Positions 1 through 13,435 are shown, counted from the stretch's first letter. The stretch is 64,000 nt of DNA from Anaeramoeba flamelloides (GCA_027625915.1 JANTQA010000060.1:6200001-6264000); one strand, 5' to 3'. Notes: generated by a model not told the origin, from the letters alone. Program-made: numbers and translations.

Positions 1-260
1 ACATATACACTTACCCTAATAAGTACCAACAATTACACAAATATACTCAAAAGGTACCACAACCTCTTTAGAGTGGTTTAAAGTAGAAAATTAAAAAAAA
101 ATAGTTTGTCTGAAAGGAAAATTGTTATTATACCGTTAAACTGAGTAGATTGACACTAGGGTTTCTTCGAAGTTGACCATAACGTGTTTTTATCTGGTTA
201 AAAAAATTTTCAGTTATTTTCGATTTTCGGGAATATTTCAAACACCCGAAAATAAAAAAC
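1..260. repeat. Dispersed repeat Q, copy 1 (cut by the window edge)
   Basis: The first 260 bases closely resemble 55035-55290. Shared blocks include TTACCCTAATAAGT, TACTCAAAAGGTACCA and CACTAGGGTTTCTTCGAAG, with scattered substitutions and small indels. The element continues to the left of the window, so its true length and class are unknown. I see no terminal inverted repeat within the visible part. Confidence 0.75.
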
Positions 261-1699
261 ACACAAAAAAAAAAAAGATTTTCATATTTTTACAAAAATC
301 AAATTTATTTCCAATAAAACGAAATTGTATTATTATGATTCTTTGAAAAGTTTTAACTGTGTGAGAAATTTTGAATTTTCGTTTATATTCAATTTTGAAA
401 AATATAAAAAATTGAGTTTTTTTTTTTGCCTATTTTTGATTAACAATTTTTCTTTTTTTATATCAAAATCATTTATCCTATTTTAAGAAAATTTTTTTTT
501 TTTTTATATTTATTTTTTTTTTTAATTTTTGTATTTTTTTTTTTTGAAGTCACTAAAATTTGATAAAATATTTTATTTTGTTGAAATTAAAATATGAAAT
601 AAAATTAAAAAAAAAAAATTTAAAATATGAAATTGATTCTTTTTCAAAATTTTATTTTATTTGATAACAGTTAATACAGATTTATTAACAAATGAATTCC
701 TTATGTTAATAGTTTTTTCTTTGATTTAAATTTGATTTTTAAAAAATAAAAATTATTGTATTAAAATAATTTTATTTTGATTTTTTTTGATATCTTTAAA
801 TTTTTACCAATTTATTTATTTTTTATTTAATTTACAAAATAATATTCAAAGATAATAATAATAATAATAATGTGTATGTGTTGTGTTTGTACGTGTGCGC
901 GTTTGTATGTATTTATATGTTGACCTGCTTCAATTAATTTTGATTAAAATGAGGTATTGAACCAATTTTCCTAATTCTATTTTTATTTAAATAAAGGTTT
1001 ACTTCTTTTTCCCTTTTTTTCCCCCTTCTATAAGATTATAAATATTTTTCAAACAAAATAATATATTAAAATAAAAAAAAAAGTGGTTTTTATTTATGAG
1101 TATTTAAACACAATAATATTATTCCAGACTTTATATTTGTAGAGTCTTAATATTTAGTAAAAAAACTAAAAAAATCAAAATTATATACACAAAATAAATA
1201 TTTAAATATAGGGTATTTTTTCAGTCAAAGAAATTTGTTTTTATTTTTTTAGTGATTATTTTTATTAAAAATCGATAATTTTTCTAAACCAAAACAAGAA
1301 TTATAAAAAACAAAAACAAAAAATAAAATAAAATAAAACTTTCATTTATTTTTTATTTATTTTTGTTATGATTAAAAAATGGATAATTTTTCTAAACAAA
1401 AACAAGAATATAAAAAACAAAAGTAAGGCACTTTACGACACTTACTATAAACTGTGATGCACTATGACATTTTAGATCATTTTATGGTAATGTGATCCCA
1501 AAAAAAAAAAAAAAAATAGAAATATCAGGTACTTTTTATAATTGGATGTGAGATAACAAATAAGTAAAAAATAAACCCCATTCCAAAAATTTAGATTTAC
1601 TCGAAATTAAAAAGGCAAAAAAAATCTTTTGATTTTTTTTTTTCCATTAAAAAGTGAGTAACAAATCTTCATCTGTTTGCATTAAGATTTTCCGAAGTT
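261..1699. other. Gene-free AT-rich stretch
   Basis: No open frame with protein-like composition. It holds long A and T runs, a short AAT microsatellite near 857-872, a GT-rich patch near 872-910, and at 395-447 a fragment resembling the 3' part of transposon family A (the GAGTTTT...GCCTATTTTTGAT block). I see nothing else in it. Confidence 0.5.
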
Positions 1700-2160
1700 T
1701 ATGAGAATTGAGTAAAAATAAAGATTTTATTCTATTATTTTAAATTCTGGAAAAGCTAACGGAGTTTTTTCATTTCAAAAAGTAAAAAAAAACCTAACGG
1801 CGCTTTTCTTGAGGTTTTATGTTTTATTTGTTAAGTTTTCTAGGGTTTTTTTTTAATTTAAGCAATAAAAAGAATATTTCTTTAATTTTCTTCTTCTTTC
1901 TAGCTTTAAAAAAAAAAATTCGTTAGGTTTTCTTGAGGTTTTCTATTTTATTTAGAAAATCAATAGATTTTTGTTAGGTTTTTTTTTACTTTAGAAATTT
2001 ACAGAAAACTCAAAAAAACCTAACGAAAATCTGTTGATTTTACAGATAAAGCATAAAACTTCAAGAAAACCAAACGACACTTTTCCAGAATCCAAAATAA
2101 TAGATAAAAATCAAAGATTTTACTCAATTCTTTTTATTTCTGGAAAAGCTAACAGTGTTT
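1700..2160. repeat. Palindrome-rich repeat F, copy 1
   Basis: Inverted ends are visible: AATTGAGTAAAA near 1706 and TTTTACTCAATT near 2118-2129, each followed inward by a TCTGGAAAAG-type block. The interior is built of alternating inverted modules such as CCTAACG, GTTAGGTTTT, TCTTGAGGTTTT and an A/T hairpin around ATCAATAGATTTT. The same modules recur at 43138-43447, 48640-49193 and weakly at 31485-31540. Family class is unknown; it could be a foldback element. Confidence 0.7.
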
Positions 2161-2356
2161 TTTTTTTTAATTCTAGTTTTTGTTTCGAAAATCTCGCGAT
2201 CTTCTAATCAAAACTAAAATTAGATAATATTTTATTTGTTTATTTATTTTTAGTGAGAAAAAATTACTTTTCTACTATGTGTCATTAGGTTTTTTTCAAT
2301 ATAATTTTCTAATTATTATTTAAAAATTAAATAGGATTAAAGAAAGAAAAAAACAC

Positions 2357-5076
2357 TTACGCTAATTCTGAATGGCAATTTTTACAACAGCGAACTGGCT
2401 TAGTTGAGTTTATATGAACCAATAATAATTTAAATTTTGAACAAGTGTTACAAATTACTTTACCACAATTTCTACAGTGATGCCTCCTTCTTCTAACATT
2501 AAATTTGTTATTACAAATCATGCAATTTTTTGTATCGGAATCGCGTTGCCAGAGTGGAGCTTCATTAACCTCTTCCTCAATTATTCCCTTTTTTTTTTTG
2601 ATATTATTTATCAGTTCATTTAAATGGAAAATCCATTTTTTTTTCGTCTTGGAATCTTCAGCATAAACAGAAAAACTTTTACCAACAGTTTTAATTGCAA
2701 AGGCATTTTGGAATTCTTTAGAAATATTCAGACATAAGAAATAACAAAATTAATTTTAGTTATTATTAGTAAAAAACAATAAAAAAATATTTTGTTCAAA
2801 ATAATGTTCCTCAGAATGAATTCAAAATCTCAAAATCTTTTAAAAAAATAAAATTCAAGAATAATAGCATCTAACTGATCTTCTTTTAGTTGGTTATTAA
2901 ATTTTGAGATTTATATTTTTTTTATTTATTAGCCAATGTAAAAAAAAAATTAATTAAGGAATCAGTCTGACATGGTAACACAACTAAATTTAAAAATATG
3001 TTATTTGTGATAATCCCTCCTTACAAAGTTTATGGATGCCAAGTGTCAAAAAATTCTGATCGACTAAGAAACCCAGAAAAGAAAATTTTCAGTCAGATCA
3101 AATTTTTTTTTTCATTTTATCTGAAAAAGAAAACCATTACATTGATTTTATTTTCTTACATTATAAAAAATTTCTACCTTTTTTATTACCATTCTCATCA
3201 TTATTATACATAAATCAAGTATTTGTTCTATAGGAATATTAATTTAATTTTTTTTTTTTTTTTTTGAGATAATTCTTTTGGTAAACTAATAAACAAAAAA
3301 CTTGTTATATTTAACTCATTGAAAAATACTAGTTTTATTTTAATAAGAATAGTTTTTACATTAAAATTTTCAAACACTTTTGAAATTTTACTCAGAAATT
3401 GTAATTATTGATCAAAGATTAAATTTGATTTTTTCAAAATAAAATTTTCTTGAAGATATTTGGGAATTAAGTAATACTATCCTAAAAATTAAAAATCAAT
3501 TTTTTCAAACAAAAAATGATTTAAATTGTTAATAATTCTTGTAATTAAGACCAAACAATTTTTGAAAAAAAATTATTCAAAAAATTGAAAATTCCTTTTT
3601 GCATTTTTTTTACATTTTTTAAAAACCAGAAAATGACTTTTTTCAAACTTTATGGAATAAAAAATTTTTACTTAATAGATCTGAATTTCATGAGAAATTC
3701 TTGTTAAACTCGAACCAAATTTCAATTTATTTAATCATCTTCACTTCTATTAGTTTTGTTTGCTTGAGATTTGAATTGAAATATAAAATTATTAAAAACA
3801 ATAACAAAATTAAAAATTTTCTTTCTAAATCAAGAATTCCCCTTTTAAAATGAAAAATATGTTTTTCCATTTTCAAGAATTAACTTCATTGTTAATAAAA
3901 ATAAACAGTTTCCTTTTTTCGTTTTATATTGGAAATATGTAAAATTTTAATTTCAAAAAAGGGACACGTTATTAATAAATTGCTTAGATAATTTTAACTC
4001 ATCCATTTCATAAAGCGAAAACACAAATTACAAAAAAAATTTTCAAGATCTCAGCAAGATTTCATTTTATTTTCAAAAAATACTAGTCCATAAATTAAAT
4101 TCTTTTCCAAAAACATCCAAATAAAGATTTTATACCAAATTTATAAGAATTATTTTGTAATTTTTTAAAATATCTTCAAATTTCTATTTTTACAGTTATT
4201 TTATTTTTAGTAGTTCTCAAATATTAAAAATAATTGAAACAGTTTAAAACTGAATAAAAATATTAAAATTTTCAACATTTTTATCTGTAATTCAACAATT
4301 AATTTAAAAATAATAATAATATAGGGAAAGAAATTAAAAAAATAATTATTACTTTCTGTATCAGGAATATCTTCAAACTTTGTTTCTTCAAGATTAATGA
4401 TTCTCCTTAAAGTTAATTTATTTTTTCGGACTGGGAGTGGAGAGCTAACAATTAATATATTATTACATAAAAACATATATCTTTTTTGGTTTCTTCTTTT
4501 GCTCATTTTTGTAAGACTTCCTTTTAAAATCAACCTTCTTCCCTTTTGTGTAAATTTCTATGAATAAACGAAAAGAAAAATATAACAAATAAAAAGTAAT
4601 TTGTCAACAAATAATAATTAAATATAAAAATTTTTATTGGACATTAATGTAATGATATCTATCACCTAGAAACCCAAATAACCTAATTATCTTTGAAATA
4701 AAATTTGTAATTTAAATTGTTATGAAAAGATTCCCAGATATAGAATTTATAAATAATTCTCTTGTAAAGAAAATTTTATAATAAAAAATTATATTAAAGT
4801 ATACATTAAAAAAAACATTTTCAAAATTTTTCTCATTTTTTGTGATTTTTTGTGATTTTATTATTTTTCCAAATTTTTTCTTTCAGAAATTTTTTTTTGA
4901 TTTTAAAAAGTTTGTCTAGAGATCAAATACTTCTTTATTTTAATGATTAAAACACACCATTTTTTAATGTATTTTTTTTTTTTATGGTGTCTTTTGTACC
5001 CCGACATTGCCGAAAATACTTTAAAAAATGGATTATGAATAAGATTTAACAATCAGTTGTTCTTGAATACAATAGG

Positions 5077-5107
<31 letters not shown>

Positions 5108-8100
5108 TTTTATTATTTCAGGTAAGTTACAACTTTTGAAATGGGGTTTATTTTAACTAATTATTGGAATTAAAATCCTGATTAACGACTACAAGAAAGT
5201 AAATTTATGAGCATCCATCGATATCATTTCAAATCTTTTATTTTAAACTTGATAGTATTTATGTCAATTCGGGGTACTAAGGGAAACAAATATTTCTACT
5301 AATTTATGAAAATTAAATAAATAGTTTTTTTCACTTGAGGGGGTAGGTACATTTTATCAATTTTGAATACCTCAGTTTCTGAGAAATTAGATTATTAAAA
5401 TCATTTTTTTAACCAAATAAATTAATGTTTTAATAAATAGGAGAATGGAGTATATCTGGGTATAATCTATTTCCTAAAAAGCGAGGCAAATTTATTTTTA
5501 AATATCTTTTTCAACTCAAACGTCATAAAAATATTTAAATGTACAAAATCATTAACAATCATTTGTTGATTCTTGATAATAATTTAAGTTGTTTGTTAGT
5601 CTGGCATTACATTAAATAAAAATGAATTAAAAATTCTGATCTTGATTTTATCTGATATTTTTTAGATAGTAAAAATTTTCGTTTATGATTTTTTTCTTTT
5701 TGATCCAAAAAATGGTTTTCATATCTTGTTTAATTTCGACAAATTTTCCAATAGAATGGAAAGCTTAAAACTGTATTTTATTTTTAAAAAAAAATCATTT
5801 ATGTTCTGATCATATTGCCTGTTTTTTATTGAAATTGGCCGTAAATCGTTTTCTCCAAAAAAAAGTGCAATTTTTTTTTTCATTTTTTTGTGAATATCTT
5901 TTAGAACATATTTTGAAATAAATACCTAAGACGTCGATTCAATTAGTATTAATATTTCAATTAATTTGATATTGCCAATTAAGGAATAGATCCAATAACA
6001 AAAATGTTTTTTTATCAAATGTAAAAAAACATGTAATGCTTTTTTGGAAATACCTTGATAAATTTACATACCAATATAAAAAATTGAAATAGAAATAATT
6101 AATAAATCAATCAAGAATAAATAAATAAATAAATGTTTTATTGTTCTTTTGTTTAATATTTGATTCAATTAGTTCTTCTTTACTCCGTTTTATTTTTAAT
6201 TCTTCGGGGAAAAACTTTTATTTGAAAAATTTTTTTGAAGACCAAATTATTTTATTTCTGGAGAATTTTCAAAATGAATTTTAAATCCAATTTTCATCTG
6301 ATTCATCTAATTCATTTTAGGTTGAGGAAATAGGATATTTTTTTTAACTTTTATTCTGAAATAAAGATTTATTGGATCTGTTTGTTTGATTTGATCACAA
6401 TTTATTTTCAATTAAATCGAAAAAAACAAAATAATTAGGAAGGTTGCTTTAATTTTTTTTAACCAGATTTTATTTTTTTTTGATTTGAATAGTTTGTGTA
6501 GTTGTTCTTTAATCTTGGATAATTCAATTCTTTTTTAAATTCTTGGAACAGTATTCTTGGTTTTTACTTAATTTGATAAAAATATTTGAAAAATAGAATT
6601 TTGAAAGCAAATTTGTACAAAAAAGTTTTTGTCAAATAATAATAAATATTAATGTGGCGAGAATTTCAAGGTGATGGATTGTTTAAATTCATCCAAATTA
6701 AGAAGATAAAGAAGAAAAATCTTGTAAAATAGACTTTGGTCGTTTTTTTTTTTCATTTTAGATTTCAACAAATTTATCTGAAAGAGAGATCTTTTTTGTT
6801 TGGTCTTCTAGAGAAGAAAAGATTTGATTAAAAAACACACCTTCTCGGGTCTATTTTTCTGGGTTACTTCTTGGATTAATTTCAAGCCTTCGTCTCTAAC
6901 ACATTTCTAGATCCAAAAGATAATTTAATAAAACCAAAATTACATTACAGAAAAAATCCCTAAAAAGTTTAAAATTTAAAGATTCCACTTTGGTATACTT
7001 TGGGTTTGTATTTCTTTTCATAAATAGAGAGTAATAAATGATATTTTGATTTCAAAGTTTCAATGTCTGATGGCGAAACTCAAAAAATCTTTTTCAGTAA
7101 GATTCACAATTAAAATTTTCCAAAATGGTAAAATGTACCTATTCCCTTAAAGTCTTCATAAATTATAATTTCAAATCTAAAATTCTTATAATCTGTAAGG
7201 TAATTAAACAAAATCCCTTTCAAAAAAATAACATGAGATTTCATAAATGAGGTTGTTCAAAAAAATTGTCAAATTAATTAAGGTTTTTCATTAAAAACAC
7301 CCAAATAAAATAAAAAAAAATTCAAGAGAAAAAAGAGAGTTTTACCACTTTCCCAACAAATTTTTTTTCAATTAATTCTAAAATTTTCAAATCTTGGATT
7401 TCTTGGGGATTTTCTAATGATTTTGATTTGATTGTATTGACTGTTTCTTCAATTTTCAACAAAAATTGTTCAATCAACTTGGTTTCTTTTTTTAGATGCA
7501 AAGAAAAATGCTTATATTCCTAATCAAAGAATAATAATGATGTTTTTGTAAGGTTTAAAAAGGAAACAGTTGAAGAAGAAGAAGAAGAAGAAGAAGAAGA
7601 AGAGACGGTTGTTGTTGTGTTGGAAAAAAGGTAAAAATGATCAAGTGATAATGAAGAAATTGAGAAAGATTATTTTTACAGAAATGATTTCTTTTTGAAG
7701 AGACAAATGGCCAACAGGTGACTTTACTAATTGTTCAAAAGTTAACCCCATTTCTTTGATTAAGAGTTGTTTGAAATCTTCGACTTGTGGGTTTTCTGAA
7801 ATTTTGTTCGAGATTGGGTTGTAGACATTAAAAAAGTCAATATACTTTTTGAAGTGGTTTTTCTAAAATTGGTTAAAGAGTATATTTCAAAAGACAAAAA
7901 AAGAATTAAGATCCTTAAATTCCGTTCTAATTAATTTCAAAGAAGACAAGAAGAAAAAAGAAGAAAATAAAACAATAAAAAAAGAAAAGGGATGAAATAA
8001 CTCACACACAAAGAAAAAAGATCCCCCATTTCGAGATCATTTGACCAAGACAACAATTTAAATTCCAAATTGTGAACAAATTCACAAGAGTCTTGACAAA

Positions 8101-8329
8101 TCTCTTTTATTAAATTAAACAGTGGTTCGAGGAATTTGAGAGACTTTTCCTTTTGATTGATTTCTTGGAAATATTCTTCAAAAAAATATAAATTCGATGC
8201 ATAATTCCTTTCTATCCTTAAAAGTATTGTCATTGATTCAAGTCTGTTTGTAGGCGAGCTTGTGAAATTATTCTCTTCATAACAGTCAGAAGTATCGCTT
8301 TCATGATCAGTTGTGTTTCCTGCTAACAT
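2357..8329 (-). CDS. FGD-like Rho guanine-nucleotide exchange factor (DH-PH-FYVE)
   Basis: Predicted to activate Rho/Rac/Cdc42 GTPases at phosphoinositide-rich membranes. Six exons, all with GT-AG borders and matching phases: 8329-8006, 7862-7680, 7519-7346, 6906-6841, 4542-4353, 2715-2357, giving 431 aa. Residues about 20-240 form the DH domain (TILLRIERNYASNL, then GDLFSLCKNHFKKY across an exon joint). About 250-350 is a PH domain (GSLTKMSKRRNQKRY, DIPDTEKFQNAFAIK across a joint, then the KKWIF helix). About 365-431 is a FYVE zinc finger with WQRD, RRRHHCR and eight cysteines (CMIC, CRNC, CNTC, CKNC). The first ATG is at 8329. The DH region that is normally KPVQRIPRY reads KSPVGHLSL, so exchange activity is uncertain. 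The stop overlaps a GTAAGT, so an extra 3' exon is possible. Introns 4 and 5 are 2.3 and 1.6 kb. Confidence 0.88.
2716..4352 (-). other. Intron 5 of the RhoGEF gene
   Basis: 1,637 bp between the two PH-domain exons. The donor is GAAA|GTAATAA and the acceptor is TTTCTAAAG, both read on the minus strand. Splicing restores a Lys codon across the joint. Apart from AT-rich sequence I see no repeat family or nested gene. Confidence 0.75.
5440..5690 (-). repeat. Dispersed repeat K, copy 1
   Basis: Inverted relative to 22860-23075. Shared features are ATAATCTATTTCCTA, an AATAATTnAA...TTGATTCTTGATAATAATT-like block and TGATCTTGATTTTATCTGATA. Divergence is high and the ends are not defined. Confidence 0.45.
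6115..6440 (+). repeat. Dispersed repeat P, copy 1
   Basis: Resembles 27235-27480 in the same orientation: a TTTTATTTTTAATTCT block, GAAAAACTTTTTATT, then TTCATCTAATTCA followed by TTTGTTTGATTT. It lies inside a RhoGEF intron. The ends are not defined and the class is unknown. Confidence 0.45.
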
Positions 8330-8371
8330 GAATCTTTGAAAACGAAGATGAAATGAAAAAATGAAACGCAA

Positions 8372-11080
8372 ACATCTTTATGTTCTTTTACTTTTTATGT
8401 GTCGAATTATCAACCAAAAGGTTTTTTAGGATTGAATTTTTGTTAACTTTTTGAGAGGCTTTTAATTGACTATAAGTAATAAGCTGTTTAAAAACGTAAT
8501 AATGAATTAAAGATAAATTATATAATAGTTTCCAAATTAGTAATTATTTCGAAATTTTCTTCTTAATTGAGCCAATTTACCATTTGTTTTTTTTTTTTTT
8601 TAGATAAAAATCGACTTTAATAGTTTGTTCTTGAAAAGTACAAATACTTCAATTTAAGATTTTATTTTTTCATCTTTTAATACAGTTATTTAAATAATAA
8701 ATACAAGACAATTTTTACTTTTTTTTCCTTTTTTCTATTTTTCTTAAGGGATTTGTAACTCTTATTTATTTTTTTCCCCAAAGGTAATAAAGTAATTATT
8801 TACACAAAGATACAATTAAACCCGATATTCAACTTCCTTTATCTTCTTTAGAGAGATGTGTTATCATTTTTAAAAAAAGTTTATTTTTTCTCAATGAAAT
8901 TTTCGGTCAAAAGATCCAGATCCATTTTTTCTTGGTTTTTGGATCAAATTAGAAAAAAAAATATTAGCAAACATTTTTATTTGGAAGATATCTCACTTTG
9001 AGTAATTTCTGAGATTTTGTATTCATAATTAACTTTGAACCTTTAATCTTATTTTACAAATACAAGAAAAATAAATTAAATATTGAATCCTTAGAAGATC
9101 TAAAAAAAATTGATCTTCTATTTTATTCACAAATATTTATTAAATTTCTTGAAATTTAAAAGACTAGTCAATATACTTTTTCAAATATCAAGAGTATAAA
9201 CATGAACTGTTTGTATTAAAATCAGTAACTTGATAATATCTATTATTTTTTTTTCATTTAGAATTTATTTTTTTAATTATCTTTTATTTGTTTGAAAAAA
9301 TCACTAAAAAATTGAGAAATAATTGTTAGGTATATTGATACATTTTATCTCTGTGTTGTTAATAACTCACTGAAATAATTAAGATTAAGCTAATTAATTA
9401 TTGATTATAAAAAATCAAATTAAAAATTATTTCTTTAGATTATATGTTAAAATATCCAGGTTTTAAAAAAGTATATAATGGAGAATTTTAATTTTGATTG
9501 TATGGTTTTTTTTCTTCAGATTTTTTTTATTCAATAATGAGGAAAAATAGAATTGAACTGTTCTTTGAATCAAAAAAATATATTTTTTACAAGTTTAAAA
9601 TAATTATTGTAATTTTATTGAAATTAAGTAGATTTTTTAATCTGGGCTATTTAATAACTTAATGGTTTTATTTTCAAAGTGTATTTTGTACACTTACTTT
9701 ACAGATTATAAGATTTCTTATTTCTTTCAAAGTATATAATTTTTTTTGAAATAATTCGAAAATATAGTTAGAATTTTGAACTTTCAAAAATTAAGAAAAA
9801 TGGATCAGACTTTTAAAAACAATAATTCATTTCGGAAAATATCATTAAAAGTAAGTTTGTTATTGTGGTAATCAGATTTTTACTGTGTTTTTCAATTTCA
9901 AGATGCGGTAAAAAATTTTTGAATTTGCTCTTAAATTTACGCGAAGTTTTTTTTTAGTTTACTAGCCCCTTAAAGCAGATTGTTTTGAAAAAAATAGCTT
10001 GAAATTTGTAATCTTTCTATTTGTTTGCTTGTTTTTTTTTTTTTTTTTTTTTTTTTTTTCATACTACATTTACGGATTCTTAATATTGAGAATGAAAGAA
10101 TATTATTGAACGATTTAAAAACGATAATAGTATTTAAATTATACACTAGGAAAATTTTCACTTCAGTTTCAATTTTCATTTTCCAAGAGAGTTTTTAAAT
10201 TATACCCTACTTCTTGGCAACTCTTTTTCTAAAAGAAAATTGATATTGAAGTGAAAATTCATGAGCTTTTTTAATTTAAATACCAGTATTCTTTGAAATC
10301 TTAACTCATTTAACTTATAATTTAGAGGAAAGAATCATACCTAAAAAAGTATACATATTAACCAAAGTTCTTGATCTTCAAAAAATTTTTCCGAGGTACT
10401 CTATATTTCAAAAACTTAAGATAATTAAATGCATTTGAGGCAATAAGTTATATATTATTCTTAAAGGGTGATATTTATAACAGCCAGTATGTGAAATATA
10501 TTTCTCATTTTCAAAACAATGGGCCAAATTGTCTGAGTAATTTTTTGTTGGAGTGGTGAGGATCTTTAAAGATAAAAATGATCAACAATAAAATAAATAA
10601 ATAACCCTATTTTGTTATTTGATCAAGATTTGGATTCCTTTTTGAACAATAGTTTCTATATTATGATTAAAATTATTCTTATTATTTCATTCTTTTCCTT
10701 CAATATTTTTTATTTGTTTGATTTCTAAAATAATAGCCAAAAAAGGAATTAGTATTTAAAATTTTATTTTTATCAATATTTTTTTTTTTATAATCTTTTA
10801 TAAGATGTTAAGGATGTCGGTTCCAAATAAATTCTTATCATCCCCTACAAAATAAAAATATTACATATTTGGTTAGCAGAATACGATCTTTTATAAACAT
10901 ATTAAAATCACGAATTTGTAATAATAATTACCTTTAATGTTTTTTTAGTTTGTTTGTTTTTTTTATAACCCTTTAAATACCCTACTTGCTAACTGCTAAA
11001 AAAAAAAAATAGAACCAGAAGATATGTATCCTATTAGTTTTTTTTTTTGAGTCAGTAATTAGTCTAAAAGTGCAGATAAT
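8372..11080. other. Gene-free stretch 5' of the RhoGEF gene
   Basis: AT-rich sequence with a T run of about 29 at 10031-10059. Two segments have protein-like composition but no supportable gene model: a 17-codon ATG frame at 9800-9850 followed by GTAAGT, and overlapping open frames at 10330-10555. No transposon ends are recognised until 11081. Confidence 0.45.
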
Positions 11081-11617
11081 TAAACTAGATTCCAAAAATT
11101 TGGACACAGTTTAAATAGTGGAAAGAACATCAATACTCCACTTTAAATTCAATTTGGAAATAATTTTGATTATACAAACTATTACATTCTTTGTCTTTTT
11201 TGTTTTGTTTTCATTTCCTTTTTTGCAGTTACGTAATCTGATTCATTAGATCTGAAATTTTTTTTTACAATGGTTGATAGAAGGTTAGTGTTGAGTTTGT
11301 TACATTGCAAAATCACGTACAATTGACCGATGGTAACTTATCATTTGATCGATCAATGATTGTTGGTGAAATTTCAATAAATTAACCAATACATTATTTG
11401 TTCCGCTCATTTCATTATTTTGGACACCTGTTTTTATTTTTGAGTTTTATATATATATATATATATTTTTTTGGATTAAAAAGATTACTTATTAAAACAT
11501 AAATACTGGGTTACTTAAATGTTGTTTTATATTAGGTTTGGGAAAAATACAATAAAGTGAGGGTTTTTTTTGCCTATTTTTGATTTTGGGTGTGTCCAAA
11601 TTTTTGGAATGGTCTTA
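11081..11617 (+). mobile_element. Family A MITE, Tc1/mariner-like ends, copy A1
   Basis: About 537 bp. The left end is TA followed by AACTAGATTCC and AAAAATTTGGACACAG. The right end is TGTCCAAATTTTTGGAATGG followed by CTTA, so the ends are inverted repeats with TA at the borders. The interior carries TCATTTGATCGATCAATGAT and a conserved TTTTGTTTTCATTTCCTTTT block. There is no transposase frame, so it is non-autonomous. Other copies are at 20163-22499 (interrupted), 42402-42935, 55375-55645 (partial) and 62901-63620 (reverse). Confidence 0.85.
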
Positions 11618-12489
11618 ATATTAAAAGCAAATAATTTCACTATAAATCAATAAAATTCTTCATTACTTTTTCGATGTTAGTGGATATTTTCAAGATAAAA
11701 ACAAATAAAAAAATCAAAATGACATTTTCTCCATAAAAAAAAAAATTGTTTATATGTGTAGAAAAGATATTGTATTACGTTATTGGGTTAGGTTATCTAT
11801 AATATGCACTAAGATTTAAGTATAGTGTATTTAATTGAAAATTCTATTGATACTCTTAAGTTCAAATACTTCAAAAGAATTTTCAAAAAAATATAAATGA
11901 ATAACCTTTATTTTACTAATTTTTACAGGTAAAAATTCAAAAAAAATAAATAATTAAAAAAATTGAAAATTTTTTGATGTTCAAATAGTCCCCAATAAGA
12001 ATTTTGAGGAGAAAGGAAAAATATAACAAAATAAGGTAATAAAAAGGCAGTTTTGAGAGTTTTAATCCTTTTTGTGGGGATAATAAAAGCGAAAAAGTAA
12101 AAAAAAAAAAAAAAAATGAAAAAACAGATTTGTTATTTCTCAAAACCAGGCATTCCCTGTCATAACTTTCATAAATAACAGCATTTTAACAAAATTTATT
12201 CTTCAGATAATCCATATGAACATATCCAAAGCTGGTAGTGACTTTTTGAGCAAAAAAAAAAACTCATAAATAAATATTTTTTTTTGAAAGCTTAGTTCTA
12301 CCTAGAAAAATTAAAAGTAATCACCCACACAAACAAATTAATTTTATTGTGATACTCAAAGTTGAAAATTTTTGGGAAAAAATTCACTTAAACCTACTCC
12401 CTTAACCAATATAATATGGTGATTTTTTTGAATTAAAATTTTTTTCCAATCAAATTATTCCTGATTTTAATAAGTAAATTACAAGTATT
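11618..12489. other. Gene-free stretch
   Basis: AT-rich, with homopolymer runs. No coding signal and no repeat family that I could match elsewhere in the window. Confidence 0.4.
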
Positions 12490-12960
12490 TTACGGGTTTG
12501 AATAAATATTAGAAAGAAAAAAAAATACTTTTTGAAATTTCAGAAATGAAAAACATTTTATCACATTTTTCTTTTTTTCATTTTTTTGATTTTTTTTTGA
12601 TACACAATTCATTTACAAAATTTTTTTTTATTGCAAGGTCTATAGTAACTTGGTAAAAAGGTGTTATTCTAAGGTTATTGAAACAGTTGAAATGATTGTA
12701 GAGAAATCATATTGTTTTCTATTGGACTTTGATTTGATCTTCAATTGAAGATCAAAATGAACAGTGTTGTTTCTCACAATCAATATCCCAAAGAATTTGA
12801 GTTTTTCAATTTTTAAGAAAATATAAAGATTTATTAGTTTTATTTCAGACAAATGTCAACTATTCTTTGATGTATATATTCTACTTATTTTCTTATTTGT
12901 TCTTTAAAGGTCAATAATAAAAAAAATAATTGATATTTGGAACTTTTTTGAACCACTTTT
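12490..12960 (+). repeat. Dispersed repeat J, copy 1
   Basis: Matches 39495-40110 in the same orientation. Both share GTTTGAATA(A/G)ATATTAGAA, a TTACACACAATT-like block, TTATTGCAAG, AGGTTATTGAAA, a central GAAGATCAAAATGAA and AAGAATTTGAGTTTT. The second copy has extra internal sequence. No inverted ends seen; the class is unknown. Confidence 0.7.
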
Positions 12961-13397
12961 GGCTGAAACAAAGTTTATATTCAGAATTAATTTGGAATGT
13001 ATATCCTAAAGTTTTTAATTCTAAAGTATGAATCAATTGATTTTTGATTTAATAAATTGAGGTCTACCCGAAAATAGAGTTTGTGTTATTTTTTAGAATA
13101 GTTGAATCTTCAGTATCACAACTTATTTCAATTTGAACAAAAAATAAGGAAAAATAAAATAAATTTATTCGATTTATTGCAGGAAACTCACCAAATTCAA
13201 TTAAATGAAACTTAATTTTCATTTAATAGTAACAATTCGTAAAATTTTTGTTTTTGTGTTAAAAAGAAAAAAGGTTTTTTTTGGGCATTAAGAAGTGTGT
13301 GGAAAGATAAAAGAAAAAACAAATGTTTTTTTTTTATTCATATAATGAAAGAAAAAGGGCTTTTTTTCAATGACCAAAGAGTTTTTTTAGTAAGTAA

Positions 13398-13435
13398 AAA
13401 AAAAGAAAAAGAAAAAGAAAAAGAAAAAGAAAAAA
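13398..13435 (+). repeat. (GAAAAA)n microsatellite
   Basis: Perfect GAAAAA hexamers just 3' of the UBC9 stop codon. Read in one frame this hexamer encodes Lys-Glu repeats, and the same hexamer underlies the KEKEKE tract in the coding region at 18757-18825. Confidence 0.85.

Larger units (their letters stand above)
4543..6840 (-). other. Intron 4 of the RhoGEF gene, repeat-bearing
   Basis: 2,298 bp with donor AAG|GTGTGT and acceptor CACAAAAG on the minus strand. It contains a TA microsatellite near 5081-5103 and the dispersed repeat segments K1 and P1 listed separately. No coding signal. Confidence 0.75.

Noticed and set aside
9800-9850. A 17-codon ATG frame ending exactly at a GTAAGT donor, suggesting a first exon on the plus strand
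   Set aside because: No downstream exon in the right phase could be found, and such a pattern is expected by chance in AT-rich DNA.
10330-10555. Two overlapping open frames with protein-like composition on the plus strand
   Set aside because: No start, no domain and a frame change between them. Too weak to call a gene.
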